NCBI RefSeq assembly: GCF_000746085.1 | Contig: NZ_JQKO01000001.1 | Location: 496,001-560,000, forward strand | Length of the DNA stretch: 64,000 nt | Direction: 5' to 3' | Source: Methylocapsa aurea | Lineage (GTDB): Bacteria; Pseudomonadota; Alphaproteobacteria; Rhizobiales; Beijerinckiaceae | Part shown: one piece after another, positions 37,336-46,814 of the stretch | Layout of the letters: each line of letters begins with the position of its first letter | Position numbering within the stretch: the stretch's first letter is position 1 | Notes under the pieces: generated by a model | Told to the model about the DNA's origin: nothing | Database searches by the model: none | What the model saw: only the letters and a program-made list of their open reading frames with translations | Translations under genes and position numbers: made by a program

Positions 37336-38304
37336 TTGGCCGATACATCCGCTCTGGAAAATTTCACGCTCGCCGTCGACCCGGCCTCGCCGCCTCTCGG
37401 ACTTGAGGGCGCGGTGGTCGCGATCGGCAATTTCGATGGGGTCCATCGCGGCCATGTCGCCGTCATCAAGCGCGCCGAAGCTTTGGCGGCGCGGCTTTGC
37501 CGCCCTTGCGCCGTTCTCACCTTCGAGCCGCACCCGTCCGACTTTTTTGGCGGAGCGAACACGATTTTTCGCCTGACGCCACTGGCCGCCAAGGCCAAAG
37601 CGCTCGAGCGGCTCGGAATTGACGGCATGATCGTCTTCACCTTCGACGCGGCGCTGGCGGGCCTCCCCGCCGAGGAGTTCGTTGCCGAGATTCTGGTTCG
37701 TCGGCTCAAGGTGCGCGCGGCCGTGGCCGGCTATGATTTCCACTTCGGGGCGAAGCGGTCCGGTTCGCCCGCCTTTCTGAAGGAAGCCGGCGCCAGGCAT
37801 GGCTTCGAAGTGGCGATCGTCGACTGCATTTCGGCCGAGGCCGCCGATGGCATCGGGGCGGCGTCCTCGACCGCGACCAGAGCAGCACTGGAGGCAGGCG
37901 ACGTCGAACAAGCAAAAAAACTGCTCGGACGCCCCTTTTCGATCATGGGCGAAGTCATCCACGGTCAGAAACTCGGCCGGACCCTTGGCTTTCCGACCGC
38001 CAATCTCCTGCCGGATCCAAGCTGCCGTCTACGCCATGGAATCTATGCGGTCCAGGTCGCGATCGGCGACAAGATCCTCGATGGCGTCGCAAGCTATGGC
38101 CGGCGCCCGACCTTCGACAATGGCCCCGCCCTGCTCGAACCTTATATTTTCGATTTTTCGGGCGATCTCTATGGCGAGACGATCGAGGTCCGCTTCATCG
38201 GCTGGATCCGAGGCGAGGTGAAGTTCGCCTCGGTCGACGCGCTGACTGCGCAAATCAAGCTGGACGCCGCGCGGGCCAGGGAGATCTTGGCGACGGCGAC
38301 CTGA
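37336..38304 (+). CDS. ribF: Bifunctional riboflavin kinase / FAD synthetase
   Basis: About 322 residues if TTG 37336 (ADTSALENFTLAVD) is the start; TTG 37249 is in frame but adds unconserved sequence. Makes FMN, then FAD. The adenylyltransferase domain has VVAIGNFDGVHRGHVAVI and FEPHPSDFF, then AGYDFHFGAKRSGSP and SSTATRAALEAGDVE. The kinase domain has GEVIHGQKLGRTLGFPTANL, HGIYAVQV and SYGRRPTFDNG. No FMN riboswitch is seen upstream. Confidence 0.93.
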   Translation: MADTSALENFTLAVDPASPPLGLEGAVVAIGNFDGVHRGHVAVIKRAEALAARLCRPCAVLTFEPHPSDFFGGANTIFRLTPLAAKAKALERLGIDGMIVFTFDAALAGLPAEEFVAEILVRRLKVRAAVAGYDFHFGAKRSGSPAFLKEAGARHGFEVAIVDCISAEAADGIGAASSTATRAALEAGDVEQAKKLLGRPFSIMGEVIHGQKLGRTLGFPTANLLPDPSCRLRHGIYAVQVAIGDKILDGVASYGRRPTFDNGPALLEPYIFDFSGDLYGETIEVRFIGWIRGEVKFASVDALTAQIKLDAARAREILATAT

Positions 38305-38368
38305 ATGATGCTTGCTTTTGGAGCGTCATTCCCCTAGTTTATTGAACTGGTTTCAAGTGAGGCGCCAC

Positions 38369-38473
38369 GTGAGTTTTAGCTCCGGCATTCCGCAAAAGAA
38401 CGACGCAAGGCGCACGCCTGCGATCGGCGGAGCGCGCCTTCTTGCTGGATTGCTTCGGCTTATCCGCCCCTGA
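38369..38473 (+). CDS. Candidate leucine-rich leader peptide upstream of leuA
   Basis: 34 codons: GTG start at 38369 after tgagg at six bases, TGA at 38471. The C-terminal end reads ARLLAGLLRLIRP, with five Leu codons in nine (four CTT, one TTG). Its stop codon lies in the 5' arm of a hairpin (38467-38508) before leuA. This is the arrangement of an attenuation leader, where slow decoding of Leu codons changes RNA folding. Not a known annotated leader to me; it could be chance in GC-rich sequence. Confidence 0.45.
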   Translation: MSFSSGIPQKNDARRTPAIGGARLLAGLLRLIRP

Positions 38474-38508
38474 GGGCCGGCCGGGCGACGCGCCTGGGCG
38501 CTCAGGGG
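38467..38508 (+). promoter_or_regulatory. Hairpin in the leuA leader, candidate attenuator element
   Basis: Perfect 8-bp arms CCCCTGAG (38467-38474) and CTCAGGGG (38501-38508), with an internal ggccggcc self-complementary segment. No T-tract follows, so it is not a classical intrinsic terminator. It ends 41 bp before the leuA ATG and could affect either translation or Rho access. Confidence 0.4.
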
Positions 38509-38549
38509 ACGCATTGAGCCGCAACGACAATCCCTTTCGGACAGAAACC

Positions 38550-40133
<1,584 letters not shown>

Positions 40134-40135
40134 GG

Positions 40136-40263
40136 CTAGAGCATGATGCCGAAAAGTGGAAACCGGTTTTCGGACGACATCATGCTCTAACTCTCTAATG
40201 AGAGGCGGATTCAGACTTTAGACGAGATCGCGTTGCGATTCCGTCCAAAATCATCCGGCTCTA
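40136..40263. repeat. Family B dispersed palindromic repeat, copy B2
   Basis: Reverse-orientation copy of B1, immediately after leuA. It contains ctagagcatgatgccgaaaa, gtggaaaccggttttcggac, gacgagatcgcgttgcgatt and ccgtccaaaatcatccggct. Its two hairpins may end leuA transcription. Confidence 0.85.
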
Positions 40264-40394
40264 AGGACAGCGAAGCAAATGCGTTAATAGCGCTTGCGCA
40301 CGCGCGAAGCGCTGGACATGGCCGCCGGCGTTTGCTAAGCCGCACTGCTTGCTTCCGGCCGGTCCCGCCGAACCGGAGACAATCTCTTTTTGAT

Positions 40395-40470
<76 letters not shown>

Positions 40471-40511
40471 TCAAAAACAAGCACTTAGCCGAAAGTTCTG
40501 AAGAACTAAAA

Positions 40512-40566
40512 GAGAACATCCGACGTTTTCCGACCGTCGGAAAGTCGGATGTCCGACTTTCGTTCT
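40512..40566. repeat. Nested inverted repeat downstream of tRNA-Lys
   Basis: Outer arms ACATCCGAC (40516-40524) and GTCGGATGT (40544-40552) enclose inner arms CCGAC/GTCGG. AGAAC and GTTCT flank the whole. It starts 42 bp after the tRNA and could act as its terminator or processing site. Confidence 0.5.
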
Positions 40567-40855
40567 AAATCATCGGTTCTAAGCGCTGGCTTCGCCTTTC
40601 AGGAAGGGCTCGAGGTAGCTTTCGGACAGCGAATAGCCTCGCGTCCCGATGCGGCCGACCTTGTAGTTCTTGCTGTGGCGGGTGCCCGGCACGGTGCGCA
40701 GAAATCGGAAATTCGCGACAAACATCGGCCCTGGCGCTGGCCCTGCACTGTCGCGAGCCTTACTAGCCGCAGGCACCGTTTCGGGCCCTAAGCATACCCG
40801 CCCGCCCCGCGCCTTTATGCTCAAGCCGGTTCGGGCGCACATCCATGGGCCTGAC
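40567..40855. other. Non-coding or decayed stretch
   Basis: No confident gene. A minus-strand frame of 106 codons (40579-40899), ending NYKVGRIGTRGYSLSESYLE then PFLKGEASA, is open but matches nothing I recognise. It overlaps the dehydrogenase remnant in another frame, so it is probably decay rather than a gene. Confidence 0.35.
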
Positions 40856-41056
40856 TCAGCCTCCTGCTTCGCCAGAATCCTTGGCTGCAAGCTGACCAAT
40901 TGCCGACCAGTCGAGAGTGTCGCTGCCGTGGGCCAGCAATGTCAAGAAACGATCTCGCAGGAGGCCAGCGAGCGGCATTGGCGCGCGGAGATCTTCCACC
41001 GCCGCAAGCGTCAGGCGAATGTCTTTCTGGCCAAGCGGCGCGGCGTTTCCCTCAAT
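40856..41056 (-). pseudogene. 3-hydroxyisobutyrate dehydrogenase-type remnant (C-terminal end)
   Basis: In the frame that continues past the flavin reductase stop codon (41069-41071), the minus strand encodes PLGQKDIRLTLAAVEDLRAP, then MPLAGLLRDRFLTLLAHG, then SDTLDWSAIGQLAAKDSG and a TGA at 40856. This is the C-terminal helix region of NAD-binding beta-hydroxyacid dehydrogenases (PLGLKDxRLAxxAA, PMPLAxLLRDR, DWSA). The Rossmann domain and a start codon are missing, so about 65 codons of a lost gene remain. Confidence 0.7.
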
Positions 41057-41068
41057 GACGAACGCGCA

Positions 41069-41599
41069 TCACGGCATCCTGGAGTTCAGCTTGATCGTCT
41101 CGCCATCCACTACGAAAGCGCCATATCCCTGATGGTGAATCGTCTTGGGATTCTTCTGCGCCGGATCTGTCCAAGCCTTCAGCACCTCGAGAACAAAGAT
41201 ATTGTATCTGTTCACAAAGCGAGTATCGATCACCCGGCATTCCAGATTAATGAAACACTCGGCCACAAGCGGCGCGGCTACGCGCTCCGCCGGCGCCGGC
41301 GTCAAGCCGCACGCCTCGAATTTATCGGCACTGCGGCCGGAGCAATTGCCGACCTCCACCACTTTAGACGCCAGCTCCAGCGCAGGGATGGCGATCACGC
41401 ATTCCTTTGTCGCGCGCAATGCAGCAAAACTGTAATTGGCGGGGCTGACGACACAGGCGACAAGCGGCGGCACGAACTCGACCATCATATGCCAAGACAT
41501 CGTCATGACATTGGCGCGGCCCTTGCGCGAAGTCGTCAGCAAGACCACAGGGCCCGGTTCGAGCGCTTGATAGACCTTGGACAGAGGCAGCTCTTTCAT
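41069..41599 (-). CDS. Flavin reductase-like FMN-binding split-barrel protein
   Basis: 176 residues from ATG 41599; an in-frame ATG at 41614 and a further upstream start are possible. Family segments: EPGPVVLLTTSRKGRANVMT, MSWHMMVEFVPPLVACVVSP, YSFAALRATKECVIAIPALE and LVAECFINLECRVIDT. Such proteins reduce or bind FMN and often serve monooxygenases. It lies just beyond the end of the lipid-synthase operon, on the same strand, separated by the repeat C1 palindrome, so a link to the oxygenases there is possible but unproven. Confidence 0.85.
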   Translation of the reverse strand: MKELPLSKVYQALEPGPVVLLTTSRKGRANVMTMSWHMMVEFVPPLVACVVSPANYSFAALRATKECVIAIPALELASKVVEVGNCSGRSADKFEACGLTPAPAERVAAPLVAECFINLECRVIDTRFVNRYNIFVLEVLKAWTDPAQKNPKTIHHQGYGAFVVDGETIKLNSRMP

Positions 41600-41759
41600 T
41601 GGGCGCGACTCCATAGCTTCGGGAGGTCTGTCCAATCACTTTAGCGCCAATGATCCCCTCGCGCCGGACGAAAACCGCGAGCGCGGCGGCCCTCCGCCGC
41701 CGGCCGGCCTAAGCGATTCTTTCTCAAACAAGGGATTCCACCAGGTCAGGACGCGCAAA

Positions 41760-41879
41760 AGCATGTTCTTATGAGACATCGGATATATCCGATGTCTCAT
41801 AAGAACATGCTCTAACTCATTGACTCTGAGTGATTCCTTTTCGATCAGATGACTCCATCTGATCGGGAAGCGCTCTAAC
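41760..41879. repeat. Family C palindromic repeat, copy C1
   Basis: A perfect 52-bp palindrome (41760-41811; half-site agcatgttcttatgagacat then cggata) followed by a 68-bp tail with a second hairpin (gatcagatg/catctgatc) and ending gcgctcta. A second copy is at 63163-63285 and a partial tail at 59797-59870. The last cta (41875-41877) is the stop codon of the HlyD-type gene. It can fold into a very strong hairpin at the end of the operon. Confidence 0.92.
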
Positions 41880-42990
41880 CCGGATTGGGGACCAGCGCCG
41901 CCTGGCTGGCGGAGTCGGCCTCCGGCGTTTCGATGAAAACATCGACTTGCTGGCCGACGAAAGCTGGAAAATCCTTTGGAGAGAAAGAATAGATCGCCTG
42001 CAGGACGCGGGTGTCGACTCGTTCGGTCGTGTTGCCGGTCAAGGACTTTTTCGGCAGCACATAGGGCTCCACGCGAACAAAGGCGAGGGTCGCCGAGACC
42101 GATGGATTTCCGCGCAGCTGCGCAACGGCCGGCGCGCCTAGATGAATTCGCGACGCATCTGCCTCATCGATGTCGGCTCTGACGTGCAGCGGATCGACCG
42201 ATCCCATAGTCATCAGCGGCGTGGCCAGCACGCCGGCCTGCGCATATTCGCCTAACCGGACATTCACTTTGAGAATCGCTCCCGCAATCGGCGCCCTGAC
42301 CACCGTCTTATCGAGAGCGATCTGGGCTTGCTCCAAGGCGGCTTTCGCTTGCGCGAGCTTCGCCTCCGCCTCATGGCGCTGGGCGGTCAAGAGCTCAACT
42401 TGATGCCGCGCCCCGGAAAGGATCGCCTTCGCGGCGGCGCTGCCTGCGGCCGCCTTTCGGACATCCGCGACCGCCGTCTCGAAGCGTTGGCGGGGCGCCG
42501 ATAAATTGCGGACCAGCTCGGAATAGCGGGCGTGATCGAGCGTCGCCCGCGCGTGCTCGGCGTCCGCCACATCAAGCCCCGCGCGCGATTGCTCAATCGC
42601 ATCCTGCTGCAGGATCATCCTCTGCCCAATCGAGGCTATGGCCGCCTGCGCGGCGGCGATCGTCGCCTCGCCCTGCGCCACCGCGGCGCGATAGTCCCGC
42701 TCATCGATCGCAAAAAGCGGTTGCCCGGCTTTTACTTTTGCGCCGGCCACGACATCGACGCGGGTGACGACCCCGCCGCGTTCAATGGCGAGAGCGATCA
42801 CCTCGCTGGCCGGCTCCACGATGCCGGAGCCCACGATGCTGCGCCGATAGGGACTGGCCGGAGCCGCGATCGGCGGCTTTGCGACCACCCTGGTGCTGTA
42901 TTTCGAGGCGATGGACCAGCTCGCGAAACTCAGCATGGCCAGCGCGAACAATGGAATGCCATAGCGGATCGTGAAGAAACCGTTTGCCAT
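41875..42990 (-). CDS. HlyD/DevB-type periplasmic adaptor of an ABC exporter
   Basis: 371 residues. N-terminal anchor (about 9-29, YGIPLFALAMLSFASWSIAS), then lipoyl-like halves (GSGIVEPASEVIALAIERGG, VVAGAKVKAGQPLFAIDERD; TVVRAPIAGAILKVNVRLGE), a long coiled-coil hairpin between (about 95-240) and a beta-barrel domain (DPLHVRADIDEADASRI). Links the inner-membrane exporter to an outer-membrane channel. Starts one base after the ATPase gene and ends inside repeat C1. No TolC gene is present in the window. Confidence 0.9.
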   Translation of the reverse strand: MANGFFTIRYGIPLFALAMLSFASWSIASKYSTRVVAKPPIAAPASPYRRSIVGSGIVEPASEVIALAIERGGVVTRVDVVAGAKVKAGQPLFAIDERDYRAAVAQGEATIAAAQAAIASIGQRMILQQDAIEQSRAGLDVADAEHARATLDHARYSELVRNLSAPRQRFETAVADVRKAAAGSAAAKAILSGARHQVELLTAQRHEAEAKLAQAKAALEQAQIALDKTVVRAPIAGAILKVNVRLGEYAQAGVLATPLMTMGSVDPLHVRADIDEADASRIHLGAPAVAQLRGNPSVSATLAFVRVEPYVLPKKSLTGNTTERVDTRVLQAIYSFSPKDFPAFVGQQVDVFIETPEADSASQAALVPNPG

Positions 42991-42991
42991 G

Positions 42992-43714
42992 TCAAGAGAC
43001 CTCGGAGAATTGATGCGACGGCATCATCCGGATCGAGCGAATCCGTCCGTCTTCCATGGTTACGATTCGTTCGGCGAAGCGGTAGATGCGGCTGTCATGG
43101 GTGACGACGGCCACCGCCCGATCGGGAGCGAGGGCCGCGGTCTTAAGTATTTCGAGAACGATCCGGCCGGTTTCAGCGTCGAGCGCGGCGGTGGGCTCGT
43201 CGCAGACGATCAGCTTTGGCTCGTGAACGAGCGCTCGCACGATGGCGACGCGCTGCTGCTGCCCGCCCGAAAGCTGATTGGGAAACTTGCCGAGATGATC
43301 CCCCATGCCGATTTCGCCAAGGATGGCCGCAGCGGTCACCGTCGCCTTCGCCATTGGAACCCCGGACGCCACCAGCGGGATCGCCGCATTTTCGGCCACA
43401 GTCAAGGCGGGCAGCAAATTATATTGCTGGAAGATGAAGCCTATGTTGCGGCGGCGGAAAGCGACCTTCTCGGCGTCCCGCATGCGGGTAATGTTCTCGC
43501 CACAAATCTCGACCTCGCCATCGGTCGGAGTGAGTATGCCGGCGATGATCGAGATCAAGGTGGTCTTGCCGCACCCCGATGGACCAACGAGCATGGTCAG
43601 TTCTCCCGCCGGCAATTCGAGATCGACGCCGTGCAGCACCGGGACGCTAACATCCCCCACAGGAAAGGATTTTGTGATGCCCCGGCAGTTGACCGTAATG
43701 GATCGCTCGTTCAA
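42992..43714 (-). CDS. ABC exporter ATPase, DevA/LolD-like
   Basis: 240 residues from TTG 43714 (NERSITVNCRGITKSF), five bases after the permease stop; the frame stays open upstream but that part overlaps the permease. Walker A MLVGPSGCGKTTLISI, Q-loop RRNIGFIFQQYNLLPALTV, signature NQLSGGQQQRVAIVRAL, Walker B KLIVCDEPTAALD, H-loop VAVVTHDSRIYRFAERIV. The order permease-ATPase-adaptor and the MacB/DevA-type sequence suggest an exporter of lipids or hydrophobic molecules. Confidence 0.94.
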   Translation of the reverse strand: MNERSITVNCRGITKSFPVGDVSVPVLHGVDLELPAGELTMLVGPSGCGKTTLISIIAGILTPTDGEVEICGENITRMRDAEKVAFRRRNIGFIFQQYNLLPALTVAENAAIPLVASGVPMAKATVTAAAILGEIGMGDHLGKFPNQLSGGQQQRVAIVRALVHEPKLIVCDEPTAALDAETGRIVLEILKTAALAPDRAVAVVTHDSRIYRFAERIVTMEDGRIRSIRMMPSHQFSEVS

Positions 43715-43719
43715 GGCGC

Positions 43720-44862
43720 CTAACCCCGGAACACGATCGCGGGATCCACCACCATGACCTTGCGGACGCTGGCGATGCTCGCGATGACAATGATGACGAG
43801 GACTGCCCCCGCGGTTCCGACCGCCACCTGCCAGGGCAGTTCGAACCCGCGAAGGTTGATCGAGACGCGCGAGCTGACCTCGAAGAAGCCCGCGCAGAGC
43901 CCAATGCCGATGGCGTAGCCGATGCTGGCGACGACCACGGCCTGTAGCAGCACCATGCGAAGGATGGTGGCGTTGGAGACCCCCATGGCCTTGAGCGCGC
44001 CAAACTGACGCAAGTTCTCCAACACGAAGATGTAGAACGTCTGGCCGACGACTGCCGCGCCGACAATGAAGCCAAGCGCGACGGTGATGCCGAAATTGAC
44101 CGGGATGCCGGTTCGCTTGACGTAGTAGCCAACGGTCGCCAACGCGAAATCGCGCCAGGTCAACGCCTTGAGCCCCGTCTGGGCCGAGATCCGGGCGGCA
44201 AGCGCATGCGGATCCTCGCCGGCGCGCGCATGCACGAGAACGAATGACAACTGTTTGCGGGTGCTGCCGATATAGGTCATCGCCGTCGAATATTTTGTGT
44301 AGACCACCGGGAAAGTGGCGAAGGGCGCGGAAGCGTCGCAAATGCCGACGATCATCGCCCGCCGATCATTGATCTCGATGACTTTCCCAAGCGAAAGCGC
44401 TTCATCAGGCCACATGAATTCAAAGCCGGCGCGGTCCATGATCATGGCGTCGGGCTGCTTGAGATTTTCCACCGAGCCAAGCAGCATTTTCGACGCCACG
44501 CCGGTCAGGGTCGCATCGTCAACGCCGATCACGATCACCTGCTGCAACGATCCGCCCCGCGTATGCGCCACCGTCAGCCCTTTGTAATAGGGAACCGCCC
44601 AGTCGACGCCATCGACGCCGCGCACGCGCTGCAGCTGAGTGTCGGTCATCGCCTCGATCTCGTCGACATATTCGACGCGCGGATCCATGACCCAGATGTC
44701 GGCCTCCCGCACGTCGAGAATCTGGCTCGCCGTCCGCGACATCAGGCCGACAAAGATCGAGATCTGGTTCGACATGAGCATGGTCGAGAAGGCGATGCCA
44801 AAAATAAGACCGACATATTTCGCCCTGTCCCCAAGCAGCATCCTGAGCGCTACGCCATACAT
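43720..44862 (-). CDS. ABC exporter permease, DevC/FtsX-like
   Basis: 380 residues from ATG 44862 (gggagagcggc upstream). One N-terminal membrane helix (YVGLIFGIAFSTMLMSNQIS), a large periplasmic domain (about 50-250), and three C-terminal helices (VNFGITVALGFIVGAAVVGQ; TILRMVLLQAVVVASIGYAI; VAVGTAGAVLVIIVIASIAS), the FtsX/MacB topology. The segment LENLRQFGALKAMGVSNATI is the coupling helix that meets the ATPase. With the next two genes it forms a complete tripartite pump minus the outer-membrane channel. Confidence 0.93.
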   Translation of the reverse strand: MYGVALRMLLGDRAKYVGLIFGIAFSTMLMSNQISIFVGLMSRTASQILDVREADIWVMDPRVEYVDEIEAMTDTQLQRVRGVDGVDWAVPYYKGLTVAHTRGGSLQQVIVIGVDDATLTGVASKMLLGSVENLKQPDAMIMDRAGFEFMWPDEALSLGKVIEINDRRAMIVGICDASAPFATFPVVYTKYSTAMTYIGSTRKQLSFVLVHARAGEDPHALAARISAQTGLKALTWRDFALATVGYYVKRTGIPVNFGITVALGFIVGAAVVGQTFYIFVLENLRQFGALKAMGVSNATILRMVLLQAVVVASIGYAIGIGLCAGFFEVSSRVSINLRGFELPWQVAVGTAGAVLVIIVIASIASVRKVMVVDPAIVFRG

Positions 44863-44940
44863 GCCGCTCTCCCAATGGCCGCAAGGCGACACCCGGCCCC
44901 AATGCGATATAGCGTCATGAACATTTTCCTGCGGTCACGA

Positions 44941-45363
44941 TCAGCGTCCCCGCCCCTCGATTGTCGATTTGGATAGCCCCGCCGACGCTACCCTACTCTG
45001 CCACCAAATAAAGCAAGGCGCGCCGATAAGCTCTAGCAGAGTGAAGCCAACGAAGGGCGGAAAAGGCAAGCCGACGAGAATCAGCGAGAAGAGGCGCCCA
45101 AGTCCGCCAAAGAAGATCATCAACCATAGAACGCGAAACAGCGCAGTCTCGCGCTCGATGCGCGGGATGAGCCAGAGAGCGGCGAGACCAAGGCCAAACC
45201 ATGCCCCCGCGTAGAAGCGCAAATTGCTGTCCAGCGTGGCGTCGCGCGGCAATTGGATCGAAGCGTAGAGCGGATCGTCCAGACCCATCATGCCAAGCGC
45301 GCCGGTGACGATAGGCACAAGAGCAAGGACAAAAGTTGTGATTTGAAGCGGGCGCTTTGTCAT
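44941..45363 (-). CDS. DUF4345 small membrane protein
   Basis: 140 residues. Four predicted helices (ITTFVLALVPIVTGALGMMG, RFYAGAWFGLGLAALWLIPR, LFRVLWLMIFFGGLGRLFSL, PFVGFTLLELIGAPCFIWWQ), with the DUF4345 pattern DSNLRFYAGAWFGLGL and FFGGLGRLFSL. The ATG overlaps the monooxygenase stop by four bases, so it belongs to the operon. Function unknown. Confidence 0.82.
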   Translation of the reverse strand: MTKRPLQITTFVLALVPIVTGALGMMGLDDPLYASIQLPRDATLDSNLRFYAGAWFGLGLAALWLIPRIERETALFRVLWLMIFFGGLGRLFSLILVGLPFPPFVGFTLLELIGAPCFIWWQSRVASAGLSKSTIEGRGR

Positions 45364-46793
45364 TGAACGATATCTATGTTTGTGGTCGCGCTAGCCTCAA
45401 CGCGGCGCCGGCGCGCGGATTGCGGCTGGAGAGACTCTGCGGGATGGATCAGGGACCCGCTATCAGGTTGAGAGTCAGGCGATAGCGCGAGCGCGCGGAT
45501 CAGGCGCAGAAGTTTCGAACGATAGCTGAAGTGCTCCACTTCGATCGCATGCCGCGATACGTTCGTGAAGCGGATGCCGCCGTCGGCGGCGGTGCGGTCC
45601 TTTGCGATGAGCCGGCTCAATCGCGCCGCCTTTTTCGGCGCCGCGTCCCGCGCGCGAATATAGCGCGCCGCCAGCTGCGACTGATAGTCCATCAGCGGCC
45701 AATTCCCGGTCGAAGTTTGGAACAGGCCGATGAAGAACAGGTTTGGATGTTGTTGATCGAACATATTCATGTAGAGCGCCGGCTTTTCCATCGACCAGCT
45801 CAGATGCTTCTGGTCCAGAAATGGGAAGCTGAGTTCAAAGCCGGTGGCGTAGACGATCACATCGACGCTCTCTTCGCTGCCATCGGTAAACAGCACGCGA
45901 TCGCCCCGCAATTCCTGCACGTCGCGCTTAGCGACGATATCGCCGTGCGCCAAGTGGTAGAGCAATGTGGAGTTAATGATGAAATGCGCTTCGAAGAGTT
46001 TGTGGTCGGGCTCGGGCAGTCCGTAATCCGCCGGATCGCCGGCCGTGAACATGCGAAGCATGTGCTTGCCAAAGAAGCGCCGGGCCCATAAGGGCAGACG
46101 CAGGCGCAGCGGCCACTCGGCCCAGGCGTCGGCCGGCATGCCGAACAGAAATTTCGGCCAATAATAATAGCCACGGCGGGTGCTGTGGAATACCGCGCGG
46201 CCATGATGCGCGGCGTCCACGGCGATATCGCAGCCGGAGTTGCCGGCGCCGACCACCAGAACTCGCTTTCCGGCGAATGTGTCGGGCGTCTTGTATTGAG
46301 CCGAATGAAGCAGCAGGCCATCGAAGTGGCCGGGATAGTTAGGCAACCGCGGCTTGACCAAATGTCCATTGGCGACGAAAACGCCGCGATAGCGCCGGGT
46401 TTCGCCCTTATCGAGCTTGACGTCCCACAAATCGGAGTCCGGAACCGGCGCAATCTCGAGCACGGAGCGTTGGAATTCGGCGTGCTCGTATATGCCGAAA
46501 TGACGCGCATAGCTGCGCAGATAGGCCAGCGCCTGATCGGCGCGCAGATAGATCGGCCATTCGTCGGGGATCGGGAAATCTGTGTATTCGCTGAATTTCT
46601 TGGAGCTGATCATATGCACCGACTGGTAGATGCTGCTGCACGGCTTGCCATAGTGCCAGTTGCCTCCAACATCGTCTTCGCGCTCGATTAGATCGAACGG
46701 GATCGACAGCGCCTTCAGATTTTTGGCGGCCGTAACGCCGGCGGCGCCCGCGCCGATAACGCAGAAACGTGAGCTACAATCCTGGAAAGACAT
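45360..46793 (-). CDS. Flavin-containing monooxygenase (FMO/Baeyer-Villiger type)
   Basis: 477 residues. FAD site FCVIGAGAAGVTAAKNL, NADPH site RVLVVGAGNSGCDIAVDAA, and the segment between them (FDGLLLHSAQYKTPDTFAGK) stands where FMO enzymes carry FxGxxxHSxxY, with the Phe-Gly-Gly replaced by DGLL. A late VDVIVYATGFELSFPF is the ATG/ATGY motif of the family. Oxygenates a nucleophilic or carbonyl substrate using O2 and NADPH. Its place 21 bp after the P450-KR gene suggests it acts on the same lipid. Confidence 0.9.
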   Translation of the reverse strand: MSFQDCSSRFCVIGAGAAGVTAAKNLKALSIPFDLIEREDDVGGNWHYGKPCSSIYQSVHMISSKKFSEYTDFPIPDEWPIYLRADQALAYLRSYARHFGIYEHAEFQRSVLEIAPVPDSDLWDVKLDKGETRRYRGVFVANGHLVKPRLPNYPGHFDGLLLHSAQYKTPDTFAGKRVLVVGAGNSGCDIAVDAAHHGRAVFHSTRRGYYYWPKFLFGMPADAWAEWPLRLRLPLWARRFFGKHMLRMFTAGDPADYGLPEPDHKLFEAHFIINSTLLYHLAHGDIVAKRDVQELRGDRVLFTDGSEESVDVIVYATGFELSFPFLDQKHLSWSMEKPALYMNMFDQQHPNLFFIGLFQTSTGNWPLMDYQSQLAARYIRARDAAPKKAARLSRLIAKDRTAADGGIRFTNVSRHAIEVEHFSYRSKLLRLIRALALSPDSQPDSGSLIHPAESLQPQSARRRRVEASATTNIDIVQ

Positions 46794-46814
46794 TTGTATC
46801 GCCTCCGCTATTGG

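Noticed and set aside
41760-41811. CRISPR-like or phage attachment site reading of the perfect palindrome
   Set aside because: There are only two distant full copies, no spacer array, and no integrase nearby; dispersed repeat fits better.
42992-44341. Extended 449-codon version of the ABC ATPase
   Set aside because: The first 209 codons overlap the permease in another frame and are not conserved; the TTG at 43714 gives the normal length.
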